NCBI GenBank assembly: GCA_019912385.1
Contig: JAIOIW010000030.1
Location: forward strand, 1-64,000
Source of the DNA: Notoacmeibacter sp.
GTDB lineage: Bacteria; Pseudomonadota; Alphaproteobacteria; Rhizobiales; Rhizobiaceae
Direction: 5' to 3'
Length of the DNA: 64,000 nucleotides
Within the stretch, counting starts at the first letter, position 1. Each line of letters starts with the position of its first letter. A program made the translations under genes and the position numbers. The notes below the pieces were generated by a model. That model did no database searches. It saw only the letters and a program-made list of their open reading frames with translations, and was not told where the DNA came from. This document shows, in pieces, positions 6,097 through 13,896 of the stretch.

Positions 6097-7062
6097 ATGA
6101 CAAAAACTGTCACCCCCACGCCGGAAGGCGCGGAAGCCATCGCCACCCCCTTCAGCATCGACCTGGCCGAAGCCGCGCGCCTCGGCGCGGAAGCGAAGGG
6201 GATCGAGATCGTCCAGATCGAAGCGCCCGAGGGCCTGTCCGGCCTGCCTGCGACAGTGCCGGCGGCAATCCTGCGGGGCGAGCACCCGTCGATCAACTCG
6301 GTCGCCAATCTGCTCGAAACCTACCGCCTGCACCCCGAGCGCAAGCAGGGCACCGCCGAGGCGCAGACCTTCGAGTCCTTCTGCGAACTGATCAACCGCC
6401 ACAAGTCCGAGCACTCGGTGATCTTCGCCGATGCCGACTGGCGCAAGCCGTCCTTCACCGCCGTTCTCGACTACCACCATCTCGGCGTCGACGGTCAGCC
6501 GGATTACGGCAAGCACCGCGTTCATTACGCCTTCCCGCTCTCCGAGGAGTGGCAGGCTTGGAACAAGATGAACGGCCAGAAGATGACGCAAGAGGACTTC
6601 GCCTATTTCCTCGAAGATCGCGTCGCGGAACTCTCGGCGCCGACCGACGAGGAGCGCATCTGGCTCGAGCGCGACTTCGCGACGACCGTCGCCACGCCCA
6701 GCCAGCTTGTCGAACTGTCGCGGGGCCTTCAGGTCAACGTGGCGAGCAAGGTGAAGGCGGCGCACACCCTTGCCAACGGCGAAGGGCAAATCGTCTGGGA
6801 AGAAAGCCATCAGGACGCCAACGGCCAGCCGCTCAAGGTTCCGGGCATCTTTATCCTGTCCGTGCCGCCCTTCTTCATGGGCGACAAGATGCGCATCCCG
6901 GTTCGCCTGCGCTACCGCGCCGCCGGAGGGTCCGTGGTCTGGTTTTACCAGATCTATCGTCCTGACCAGTTCATCACCGAGCATGTCCGCCATGCCCTCT
7001 TCGACGCCCGCGAGAAGACCGGCCTGCCGGCTTATGAGGGCAAGCCGGAGATGTCGGCATGA
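6097..7062 (+). CDS. DUF2303 (YfdQ-family) phage protein
   Basis: The 321-residue protein matches the YfdQ/DUF2303 family of phage proteins in length and in pieces such as HPSINSVANLLETYRLHPER, TFESFCELINRHK and FTAVLDYHHLG. The C-terminal half is beta-rich (IFILSVPPFFMGDKMRIPVR, then VVWFYQIYRPDQFI). Members are widespread in prophage early regions near recombination and replication genes; no biochemical function is established. ATG 6097 has a GAGAAAGG upstream. The stop overlaps the start of the sliding-clamp gene. Confidence 0.85.
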   Translation: MTKTVTPTPEGAEAIATPFSIDLAEAARLGAEAKGIEIVQIEAPEGLSGLPATVPAAILRGEHPSINSVANLLETYRLHPERKQGTAEAQTFESFCELINRHKSEHSVIFADADWRKPSFTAVLDYHHLGVDGQPDYGKHRVHYAFPLSEEWQAWNKMNGQKMTQEDFAYFLEDRVAELSAPTDEERIWLERDFATTVATPSQLVELSRGLQVNVASKVKAAHTLANGEGQIVWEESHQDANGQPLKVPGIFILSVPPFFMGDKMRIPVRLRYRAAGGSVVWFYQIYRPDQFITEHVRHALFDAREKTGLPAYEGKPEMSA

Positions 7063-8198
7063 CGGCGGCGGCGATCACCATCGGGCGGGAGGCTTTGCTT
7101 CCCGCTCTGGCCCTCGCCGTGCGCGTGGTCGAGCGCCGCACGACGATTCCTGTCCTGTCGAACGTCCTGATCCGGGCGGGCGACGGCAGGCTCACGATCA
7201 CCGGCACCGATCTGGACGCCGAGATCGCCGTGTCGCGCAAATGCGCGATCGAGGGCGCGGCCGAGGTGACGCTGCCCGCGAACAATCTGCACGACATCGT
7301 GCGCAAGTTGCCCGAGGGCTGCGAGGTCAAGCTCGCCGGCGATGCGGGCGACGGCATGTGGACCATATCCGCCGGGCGCTCGCGCTTCCGCCTGCCCTTC
7401 CTTCCCGCCTCCGATTTCCACGAACTGTCGGCCGGCGAATTCGCCTGCGGCTTCGACATCGAGGCGGCCACGCTCAAGACGATGCTGGAAACCGTCCGCT
7501 TCGCCATATCGACCGAGGAGACCCGCTATTACCTCAACGGCATCCACTGGCACGAGGACGAGGTCGACGGCGCGGCGAAGCTGATCGCGGTCGCCACGGA
7601 CGGGCATCGCCTGGCGAAGTCGGTGCTGCCGCTTCCCGATGGCGCGGCGGGCCTGCCGGCGATCATCATTCCGAGGAAGACGGTCGAGCTCGTCCTGAAA
7701 ATGCTGCCGGAGAAAGGGCCTGTCCGCGTCGACGTGTCCGACGTGAAGCTGCGCCTGACCATGGGCGGCGAGGAGAGCGGCGTCACGCTGGTCTCGAAAC
7801 TGATCGACGGCACGTTCCCCGATTACAAGCGCGTGGTGCCGGGCGGCAACCCGAACCGCTACACGGTCACGCGCGCGCCGCTGGCGGACGCCATCGACCG
7901 CGTCCTCACCGTCTCCACCGGCAAGGGCAATGCCGTCAAATACGCCTTCGCGGGCGACGGGCTGACCGTTACCGCGCATAGCCCGGACGCCGGCAGCGCG
8001 GAAGATCAGATCGAGATCGCGGGCGTCGAGGGCGACCCCGTCGAGATCGGCTTCAACGGCAAATACTGCCTCGACCTTCTGGCCGCCGCCGGCGGCGATG
8101 CCGTGATCTTCGAGCTTGGCGATGCGGGCGCTCCGGCCCTCGTCCGCCCTGCGCAGGGCGGCGACACGCTCTTCGTTCTCATGCCGATGAGGATTTAG
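7059..8198 (+). CDS. dnaN: DNA polymerase III sliding clamp (beta subunit) homologue, phage-encoded
   Basis: The protein has 379 residues, close to bacterial DnaN (about 370). It shows the three repeated clamp domains: TTIPVLSNVLIRA in domain 1, FAISTEETRYYLNGIHW and VATDGHRLAKS in domain 2, and the conserved end FVLMPMRI. Clamps encircle DNA and hold polymerase and other partners. A phage copy would let the phage recruit host polymerase selectively or replace the host clamp; that is inference. Its ATG overlaps the stop of the DUF2303 gene. Confidence 0.92.
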   Translation: MTAAAITIGREALLPALALAVRVVERRTTIPVLSNVLIRAGDGRLTITGTDLDAEIAVSRKCAIEGAAEVTLPANNLHDIVRKLPEGCEVKLAGDAGDGMWTISAGRSRFRLPFLPASDFHELSAGEFACGFDIEAATLKTMLETVRFAISTEETRYYLNGIHWHEDEVDGAAKLIAVATDGHRLAKSVLPLPDGAAGLPAIIIPRKTVELVLKMLPEKGPVRVDVSDVKLRLTMGGEESGVTLVSKLIDGTFPDYKRVVPGGNPNRYTVTRAPLADAIDRVLTVSTGKGNAVKYAFAGDGLTVTAHSPDAGSAEDQIEIAGVEGDPVEIGFNGKYCLDLLAAAGGDAVIFELGDAGAPALVRPAQGGDTLFVLMPMRI

Positions 8199-8201
8199 CC
8201 G

Positions 8202-8858
8202 ATGTCCACCTTCACCGTCGTTTCCACCGTCACCCACCGCTCGCTGATGAACAAGAGCAAGGACGATCTGGCGCGCTGGATCCTGCATCTGCTCGACTGC
8301 CGCGACGACAACGAGCGGCTGCGCGTGCAGCGCGTCACCGATCTGCTCGAAGCGAACAACCGCTATCAGCAGGAGGCGCGCGACCTGCGAGCGGCGGCGA
8401 AGGCGCGCTTCGACCTGGTCGCGCATCTTGAGCGACAGCGGGCCTTTTCCTTGAAGACCTTCGGCCCCGGCACGCGCGCCGCCGGCGTGGTCGACCATAT
8501 CCGCAAGGAACTGCGCGAGATCGAGGCCGACCCCACCGACGTCGAGGAATGGATCGACGTCATCATTCTGGCCTTCGACGGCGCTTGGCGCGCCGGGTTC
8601 GAGCCGGCGCGCATCGTCGAGGCCGTCGTCGCCAAGCAGACGAAGAACGAGAAGCGACGTTGGCCCGACTGGCGGACGGCCGACCCGGACAAGGCGATCG
8701 AGCACGACCGGAGCGGCGAGGCCACCGCGATCGACGGCGACGCGGTCGACCGCCTCAAGAAGATCGAGGCCGAGTTCGCGCACAACGGCGACAAGACCCG
8801 CGTGGCGGTTCGTCTTGGCGATCTGCGGGCCGTTCTCGCTGCCGGCGTCGGGAGGTGA
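8202..8858 (+). CDS. MazG-like/DUF550 dATP/dGTP diphosphohydrolase
   Basis: The 218-residue protein carries a DUF550-type domain over residues about 75-160. SLKTFGPGTRAAGVVDHIRK, KELREIEADP and EEWIDVIILAFDG provide the acidic helices that bind magnesium in MazG-like enzymes, and KNEKRRWPDW is the family's typical end. Such phage enzymes remove dATP/dGTP or control nucleotide pools. It follows the clamp gene by 3 bases and adds to the nucleotide-metabolism set (HD hydrolase, DHFR). The N-terminal 70 residues are helical and of unknown use. Confidence 0.82.
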   Translation: MSTFTVVSTVTHRSLMNKSKDDLARWILHLLDCRDDNERLRVQRVTDLLEANNRYQQEARDLRAAAKARFDLVAHLERQRAFSLKTFGPGTRAAGVVDHIRKELREIEADPTDVEEWIDVIILAFDGAWRAGFEPARIVEAVVAKQTKNEKRRWPDWRTADPDKAIEHDRSGEATAIDGDAVDRLKKIEAEFAHNGDKTRVAVRLGDLRAVLAAGVGR

Positions 8859-8861
8859 GCG

Positions 8862-9387
8862 ATGGTTGACTTCGCACACACCCGCCGATGGTGGCCAGCC
8901 TGCCTCGTTGACGAGATCATGCCGCCCGGCCGCGAGCGCCCGGAGGACTGGCTTTCTCCCGACGCCGCCGGCGTGACGACCGTCCACTGGGATGACGAGA
9001 AAGCGTCAGTCGCCGGCACCATCGCGCCGGGCGAAACCGTCTCCTTCATGTGGTGGGAGGAGCGCGGCAGCGCCACGATCACCGTCATGCCGGACGGGTC
9101 GTGGAACCTCGAAGACCCGCGCGACGGCGGCACCGTCGATATGTTCACCGGCGAGGCCGCGCCGCTGGCGCCGGCTGCTCGGGTCGACGAGGCGAACTGG
9201 TTTGCCGAGGCGAGCGACTACGAGACGATGTCCGATTCGATGGACAGCTTCGCCCGGAACTGGGCGTCGAACGACACGGTCGACCCCGAGGGCGAGCGGC
9301 TGACCGTCGTTATGGGCTTCTGGCACGATGGCGTCGCCTTCACCGTTTCGTCGGACGGCCGCGCGCTGGCCGAGATCGGGGGCGATC

Positions 9388-9395
<8 letters not shown>
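8862..9395 (+). CDS. Hypothetical phage protein
   Basis: The protein has 177 residues, and ATG 8862 follows the previous stop by 3 bases. It is acidic and tryptophan-rich, with beta-like segments (GETVSFMWWEERGSATITV, LTVVMGFWHDGVAFTV) that appear twice in similar form, perhaps two related subdomains. There is no membrane segment or catalytic motif. It overlaps the next gene by 8 bases. Confidence 0.65.
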
Positions 9396-10331
<936 letters not shown>

Positions 10332-10335
<4 letters not shown>

Positions 10336-10766
10336 CGGTGCATCTGATCGCCGCCTGCGGCCGCCGAGGCCAGATCGGCCGCGCCGGCGACCTGCCATGG
10401 CGGGGCGACCCGGATCTGGAAGCCGTGATGAAGATGGACCTTGCCGGTTTCCAGCGGCTTACGATGGGTGGCGTCGTCATTCTCGGCCGGCGGACGGCGC
10501 GGGGCATGCCGCGGCTCGAAGGCCGATGCGTCTATGAATGGGCAGGCAGCGACCCGGCGGAGGTGATCGAAACCTGCGGGCAGGAGTGGCCGGAACGGCC
10601 GATCTGGATCGCGGGCGGCGCGCATACCTATCGGACGTTCGCGCCTTTCGTCGACGGCCTCAAGCTGATCAGCGCAATTCCCTACGACAGTGCGCCTGAG
10701 GAGGATCGCGACCATGTGTTCTTCCCGTTCGACGCCTACGGGTTTCGCTGGGGAGGCGTCGCATGA
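10332..10766 (+). CDS. Dihydrofolate reductase, phage-encoded
   Basis: The 144-residue protein fits the short DHFR fold: HLIAACGRRGQIGRAGDLPW at the N-terminus (substrate loop with the LPW motif and a following acidic residue), GGVVILGRRTARGMP (cofactor loop), and WIAGGAHTYRTF (the glycine-rich NADPH site) near residue 97. It reduces dihydrofolate to tetrahydrofolate for thymidylate synthesis, useful for phage DNA replication. ATG 10332 overlaps the previous stop. A plain dihydrofolate reductase is preferred over a RibD-type reductase because of the LPW motif and length. Confidence 0.82.
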
Positions 10767-10972
10767 CGGACCTCCCCTACATTTTCCGGTGGAATCGACA
10801 AGGCCGGAAAGGCCAGCCGTGCCGGCTTACGGCGCGCGGCAAGATGAACTCGATTCGCGTCGAGTTCGCGGACGGTTTCGTGATGATCACGTCCGGCAAT
10901 GCCATCCGAAAGGCTATCCCGGCCTCTCGGAATTCCAGAACTTCCAAGCAACCCGATGGAGTTAGACCATGA
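10763..10972 (+). CDS. Small hypothetical phage protein coupled to the DGR target
   Basis: The 69-residue basic protein overlaps DHFR at its start and the DGR target at its end (ATGA at 10969), so it translationally links the nucleotide operon to the retroelement. The first 48 residues look folded (PYIFRWNRQGRKGQPCRL, then IRVEFADGFVMITSGNAIR). The tail is basic and Ser/Arg-rich, as in small nucleic-acid-binding proteins. No family is recognised. Confidence 0.6.
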   Translation: MTDLPYIFRWNRQGRKGQPCRLTARGKMNSIRVEFADGFVMITSGNAIRKAIPASRNSRTSKQPDGVRP

Positions 10973-11901
10973 ACATTGCTACTGCAGTGAAGACTTCCCC
11001 CATGACCATCGACCGGGCCGACCTGGCTGCGCCGATTCTCTTCGCGCCGAGCCGGACGGAAGTCGGCATCAGGGCCGGCACCGTGATCCAGATCGAGGGC
11101 CGCACACATGCCTTCGACGCCGACACGCCGGTCGGTCTCGGCGATCTGATGCCCGGTCACGACTACGGCGTCTCCATCGACGGGGAAGGCAAACCCTTCG
11201 CCGAGCCGGTTGCATCGAACCCTCTCGGGGACAGATGGTTCGCCGGGTTCCATTTCGCGCCCGGCGGCTGCGCGCAGGCCCGCGCCGGCGGCGACACGAC
11301 CCCGTCGATCAATCCCTTCTCGCTCTGGGACGCGGACTTCCGGTTCGCGGGACCGGACCCGCGCGGCATGACGATGATCGAGCTCGCCGGCGGCCGCAAA
11401 GCATGGGTGGACATCTATCTCCCCGGCGTCGATCACCACGAACACGGCACGAGCCGCTGCGGGGCGACGATCGCAGACGGCCGCGACCTTCCCATGCGGC
11501 CGGACGGGAAGACGCGCTTCAAGCGGTTCGACTATGCCGCCGCCGTCGAACTCCTCGCCCATCACGGCAAGCGCCTCCTCACGATCGAGGAATTCTTCGC
11601 GGCCGCCATCGGCGTGCAGGAGCGATGCTCGCGCGATGGCGACCCGGTCGTCACCGGCGTCCTCAAGGACGGCGCCGAGCGGTTCATCAGCCAGCGCGGC
11701 GTTTTCGACGTCACGGGGACCGTCTGGCAATGGGCTACGGACGGCGACCCGGACGAGCCTCGCCCGTCCATCGCCGGGGGTTCGTGGATCAACGGCGGCC
11801 TCGCCGGCTCTCGCTTCGCGTTTCTGGGCGTCTGGCCGGTGAGCTCGGACGTGAATCTCTCGGCGCGCGGCGGCGGCGACCACCTGAATCCTGTCTCCTA
11901 G
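10969..11901 (+). CDS. DGR target protein with C-terminal C-type-lectin-like variable domain
   Basis: The 310-residue protein has its C-terminus (residues about 265-304) encoded by the variable repeat. Residues 205-304 look like the formylglycine-generating-enzyme/C-type-lectin fold used by DGR targets: LLTIEEFFAAAIG, GVFDVTGTVWQWATDG, GGSWINGG and NLSARGGG. Relative to the template, residues 278, 283, 285, 288, 291, 292, 294 and 295 have changed (N, Y, N, N, E, N, N, E to L, F, F, V, V, S, D, V). The N-terminal 200 residues include a beta-rich start (VGIRAGTVIQIEGRTHAF), as in Mtd-like proteins, and have no signal peptide. It could be a receptor-binding tip or a free ligand-binding protein. 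The start overlaps the upstream stop. Confidence 0.92.
   Translation: MNIATAVKTSPMTIDRADLAAPILFAPSRTEVGIRAGTVIQIEGRTHAFDADTPVGLGDLMPGHDYGVSIDGEGKPFAEPVASNPLGDRWFAGFHFAPGGCAQARAGGDTTPSINPFSLWDADFRFAGPDPRGMTMIELAGGRKAWVDIYLPGVDHHEHGTSRCGATIADGRDLPMRPDGKTRFKRFDYAAAVELLAHHGKRLLTIEEFFAAAIGVQERCSRDGDPVVTGVLKDGAERFISQRGVFDVTGTVWQWATDGDPDEPRPSIAGGSWINGGLAGSRFAFLGVWPVSSDVNLSARGGGDHLNPVS
11762..11880 (+). repeat. DGR variable repeat (VR), 119 bp
   Basis: VR aligns without gaps to TR at 12333-12451 (offset 571). 108 of 119 positions are identical and all 11 differences (11800, 11801, 11816, 11821, 11822, 11830, 11831, 11840, 11843, 11848, 11852) stand opposite adenines in TR. The last 28 bases (11853-11880, GC-rich) are identical and play the part of the initiation-of-homing region. 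The first 38 bases are also unchanged. Confidence 0.96.
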
Positions 11902-11920
11902 CCCGCGCGGAAGCGCGGGC
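11901..11920. promoter_or_regulatory. GC-rich hairpin/cruciform downstream of VR
   Basis: GCCCGCGC and GCGCGGGC form a perfect 8-bp stem with a GGAA loop, starting at the last base of the target's stop codon and 20 bases after the end of VR. In the Bordetella phage DGR a similar GC-rich stem with a four-base loop just downstream of VR is needed for efficient retrohoming. There is no T-run after it, so a simple terminator is less likely. Confidence 0.75.
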
Positions 11921-11945
11921 CGACTGAAACGGACGATCGCCAGCC

Positions 11946-12323
11946 ATGACACGCGACGAATTTGTGCAAGCTCAAGACCTGGCGATCGTCGAAAAATATG
12001 AGGCCGTCGTGACCTATCTCTATCCGATCCTCCAGCGAAGCCCGCGCCGCCATGGCGCGTTGCGCGACCGGCTGATCGGATTGCTGTTCGATCAGGTCGG
12101 CCTTCTCTATCAGGCGGCGAAGAGCAAGCAGCCTTCCCGTCTCTACGCGGCGGACGCTCACATGGCGACGCTGCGGTTCTGGTTGCGCTTTGCGGCCGAT
12201 CCGTCCCTGAAAATCGTCACGCCTCGGCAGCATGCCGTGGCGCTCCGCACCATCGCGGAGACCGGCGCGATGCTCGGGAAATGGATCAAGACCGCGAAGG
12301 GCAACGGGCGGTCGGGGTTATGA
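11946..12323 (+). CDS. avd: DGR accessory variability determinant (Avd-like)
   Basis: The 125-residue, basic, four-helix protein has the Avd pattern: IVEKYEAVVTYLYPILQRSP at residues 14-33, LRDRLIGLLFDQVGLLYQA in the second helix, THE third built around HMATLRFWLRFAAD, and ALRTIAETGAMLGKWIK at the end. Avd forms a pentameric barrel that binds the reverse transcriptase and the DGR RNA and is needed for mutagenic cDNA synthesis. It lies between VR and TR, the canonical order, and its stop is 9 bases before TR. The 23S intervening-sequence protein family shares this fold but does not fit the context. Confidence 0.92.
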   Translation: MTRDEFVQAQDLAIVEKYEAVVTYLYPILQRSPRRHGALRDRLIGLLFDQVGLLYQAAKSKQPSRLYAADAHMATLRFWLRFAADPSLKIVTPRQHAVALRTIAETGAMLGKWIKTAKGNGRSGL

Positions 12324-12332
12324 CGCAGCGGT

Positions 12333-12451
12333 GCCCGTCCATCGCCGGGGGTTCGTGGATCAACGGCGGCAACGCCGGCTCTCGCTACGCGAATCTGGGC
12401 AACTGGCCGGAGAACTCGAACGAGAATCTCTCGGCGCGCGGCGGCGGCGAC
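12333..12451 (+). repeat. DGR template repeat (TR), 119 bp
   Basis: This is the invariant donor copy of VR, containing 20 adenines of which 11 are substituted in VR. Adenines are concentrated in AAC/AAT codons of the VR frame. In that frame none of the 20 adenines can be changed to make a stop codon, because the codons are ATC, AAC, AAT, TAC, GAG or GAC. It lies between avd and the RT gene, as in most DGRs. Confidence 0.96.
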
Positions 12452-12477
12452 GACCCTTTCAAAGCTCGGCGACGGTC

Positions 12478-12513
12478 ACGGCCGCGCCGGCAATCTTCCA
12501 CCGGCGCGGCCGT
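12478..12513. ncRNA. Structured spacer element in the TR-RT interval (DGR RNA)
   Basis: ACGGCCGCGCCGG and CCGGCGCGGCCGT form a perfect 13-bp stem around a 10-base loop (12491-12500). It lies within the 192-base stretch between TR and the RT start. In known DGRs the RNA downstream of TR is structured and needed to prime cDNA synthesis, so this is probably part of the DGR RNA. A T-run does not follow directly, so an intrinsic terminator is less likely. Confidence 0.65.
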
Positions 12514-12643
12514 ATTCATGCGGGTCGTGCCAGGGTGGTCGGCCCGACTGTCCGGCTTCGGCGAACACATAGCAGGGTCCGGTGAAGCGGGGAGTAGCGG
12601 CCCAGCCGTCGAAACCCGCGACCGGCAGGCGGGTATTCAGATC

Positions 12644-13639
12644 ATGGGAAAGAAGCATCGCAACCTCATCAGCATCATCACGTCCGACACGAACATGCGG
12701 CGCGCCTTCCGGCTGACGTCGCTCGGGAAGCGACTCACGCCGGGCTTCCTTGAGTTCAAGGAATTCTCGATCCTCAATCTTCACGATCTGGCGGCGGCCA
12801 TGCGCGACGGCACCTATCGGCCGGGCGCGCCGCGCCAGTTCCGAATCTTCGACCCGAAGGTGCGCCTGATCTCGGCGCTGCCGTTCGAGGACCGCGTCGC
12901 GCAGCATGCGCTATGCGCGGTGATCGGCCCGATATTCGAGGCGACCCTTCTTCCGAGAACCTATGCCTGCCGGCCCGGCAAGGGCACCCACGCGGCCGCG
13001 ACGGCATTGCAGGCCGATATGCGCCGGCTGGCGCGCAGCGGGCCGCTCTACGTCCTCAAGACGGATTTCTCGGCCTATTTCGCCAGCATCGAGCACGGCG
13101 CGCTCTGGCGGCTGATCGAGGCGAAGATTTCCTGCCGCGGCACCCTGCGCCTGATAGAAGCGATGCTGCCCCGCGAGGGGATAGGGCTGCCGATCGGCAA
13201 TCTCGTCTCGCAGATTTTCGCGAACGTATATGCGGGGGTCGTCGATCGCCACCTTCAGCAGACGCTCGGCGAGCGGCATTGGTTCCGCTACATGGACGAC
13301 ATCGTCGTCCTCGGGCGTTCGTCCGACCATCTGCGCAGGGTGCGCGGCTCGATCGAGGATCTGTCGCGGGACCGGCTGGGGCTGCGGTTCTCGAAGTGGA
13401 GCATCCAGCCGGCCGGCCGGGGCGTCAACTTCGTCGGCTACCGCATCTGGACGACGCACAAGCTCCTGCGCCGGGACAGCGTCGTGCGAGCGCGGCGGAA
13501 GATCAGGGCCTATCGGGCCGCCGGCGAGCACGAGCGGCTCGATCGGTTCCTTGCGGCTTGGACCGGCCATGCGTCATGGGCTGATAGCCACAACCTGCTT
13601 GAGACTTTGAATCTGGCCGGCGGGAGGGGCGAGCCATGA
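12644..13639 (+). CDS. DGR reverse transcriptase
   Basis: The 331-residue protein from ATG 12644 has the RT motifs in order: TYACRPGKGTHAA (106-118), catalytic DFSAYFASI (141-149), IGLPIGNLVSQIFAN (180-194) and FRYMDDIVVLG (214-224). The SQ ending of IGNLVSQ is the diagnostic of DGR-type enzymes, where other RTs have SP. It copies TR RNA into cDNA with errors at adenines, working with Avd. The open frame continues upstream through TR to 12281, but homology starts at about 12644, so the shorter form is chosen. The stop overlaps the start of the next gene (ATGA). Confidence 0.96.
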   Translation: MGKKHRNLISIITSDTNMRRAFRLTSLGKRLTPGFLEFKEFSILNLHDLAAAMRDGTYRPGAPRQFRIFDPKVRLISALPFEDRVAQHALCAVIGPIFEATLLPRTYACRPGKGTHAAATALQADMRRLARSGPLYVLKTDFSAYFASIEHGALWRLIEAKISCRGTLRLIEAMLPREGIGLPIGNLVSQIFANVYAGVVDRHLQQTLGERHWFRYMDDIVVLGRSSDHLRRVRGSIEDLSRDRLGLRFSKWSIQPAGRGVNFVGYRIWTTHKLLRRDSVVRARRKIRAYRAAGEHERLDRFLAAWTGHASWADSHNLLETLNLAGGRGEP

Positions 13640-13896
13640 GGCGAGCAACCGCGATTCTGCCGGAGAACCTGGCACCCGTAGGGATCAACCGAGAGCAGGC
13701 CGCGGCGCTTATCGGCGTGAGCGCCACGCTCTTCGACCGCATGGTTGTCGACGGCCTTATGCCGGACGCGAGGATGATCTACGGTCGCCGCGTTTGGGAC
13801 GTCGCCGAAGTGGCGGCCGCGTTCCGCTCCCTGCCTCATCGGTCACAACCTGTTGACGTTGCCGCCGCGGAAGGGAATCCTTGGGATGATGCCTAA
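13636..13896 (+). CDS. Excisionase-like helix-turn-helix protein
   Basis: The 86-residue protein has a MerR/AlpA-type winged HTH (residues 15-62): GINREQAAALIGVSATLFDR is the helix-turn-helix and IYGRRVWDVAEVAAAF is the wing and support helix. Such proteins next to tyrosine integrases commonly act as excisionases or integrase regulators. It starts inside the RT stop codon and overlaps the integrase start by 11 bases. A terminase-like HTH alternative is less likely because of the position. Confidence 0.75.
   Translation: MRRATAILPENLAPVGINREQAAALIGVSATLFDRMVVDGLMPDARMIYGRRVWDVAEVAAAFRSLPHRSQPVDVAAAEGNPWDDA

Noticed and set aside
5149-6993. Long leftward reading frame opposite ssb and DUF2303
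   Set aside because: Its sequence is a mirror of high-GC coding on the other strand, without ribosome site or family features.
7032-8987. Long leftward reading frame opposite the clamp gene
   Set aside because: Shadow of dnaN and the MazG-like gene; repeated Arg/Gly/Asp composition typical of antisense frames.
11901-11920. Intrinsic terminator after the DGR target gene
   Set aside because: No T-run follows the stem. The position and GGAA loop fit a DGR recognition hairpin better.
12281-12643. A protein-coding extension of the reverse transcriptase through TR
   Set aside because: The open frame is explained by a stop-free template; RT homology starts near 12644, and the upstream ATG lies inside avd in another frame.
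12644-13639. Retron or group II intron reverse transcriptase
   Set aside because: The SQ form of motif 4, the adjacent Avd and the VR/TR pair identify a DGR. No intron domains or msr/msd structure are seen.
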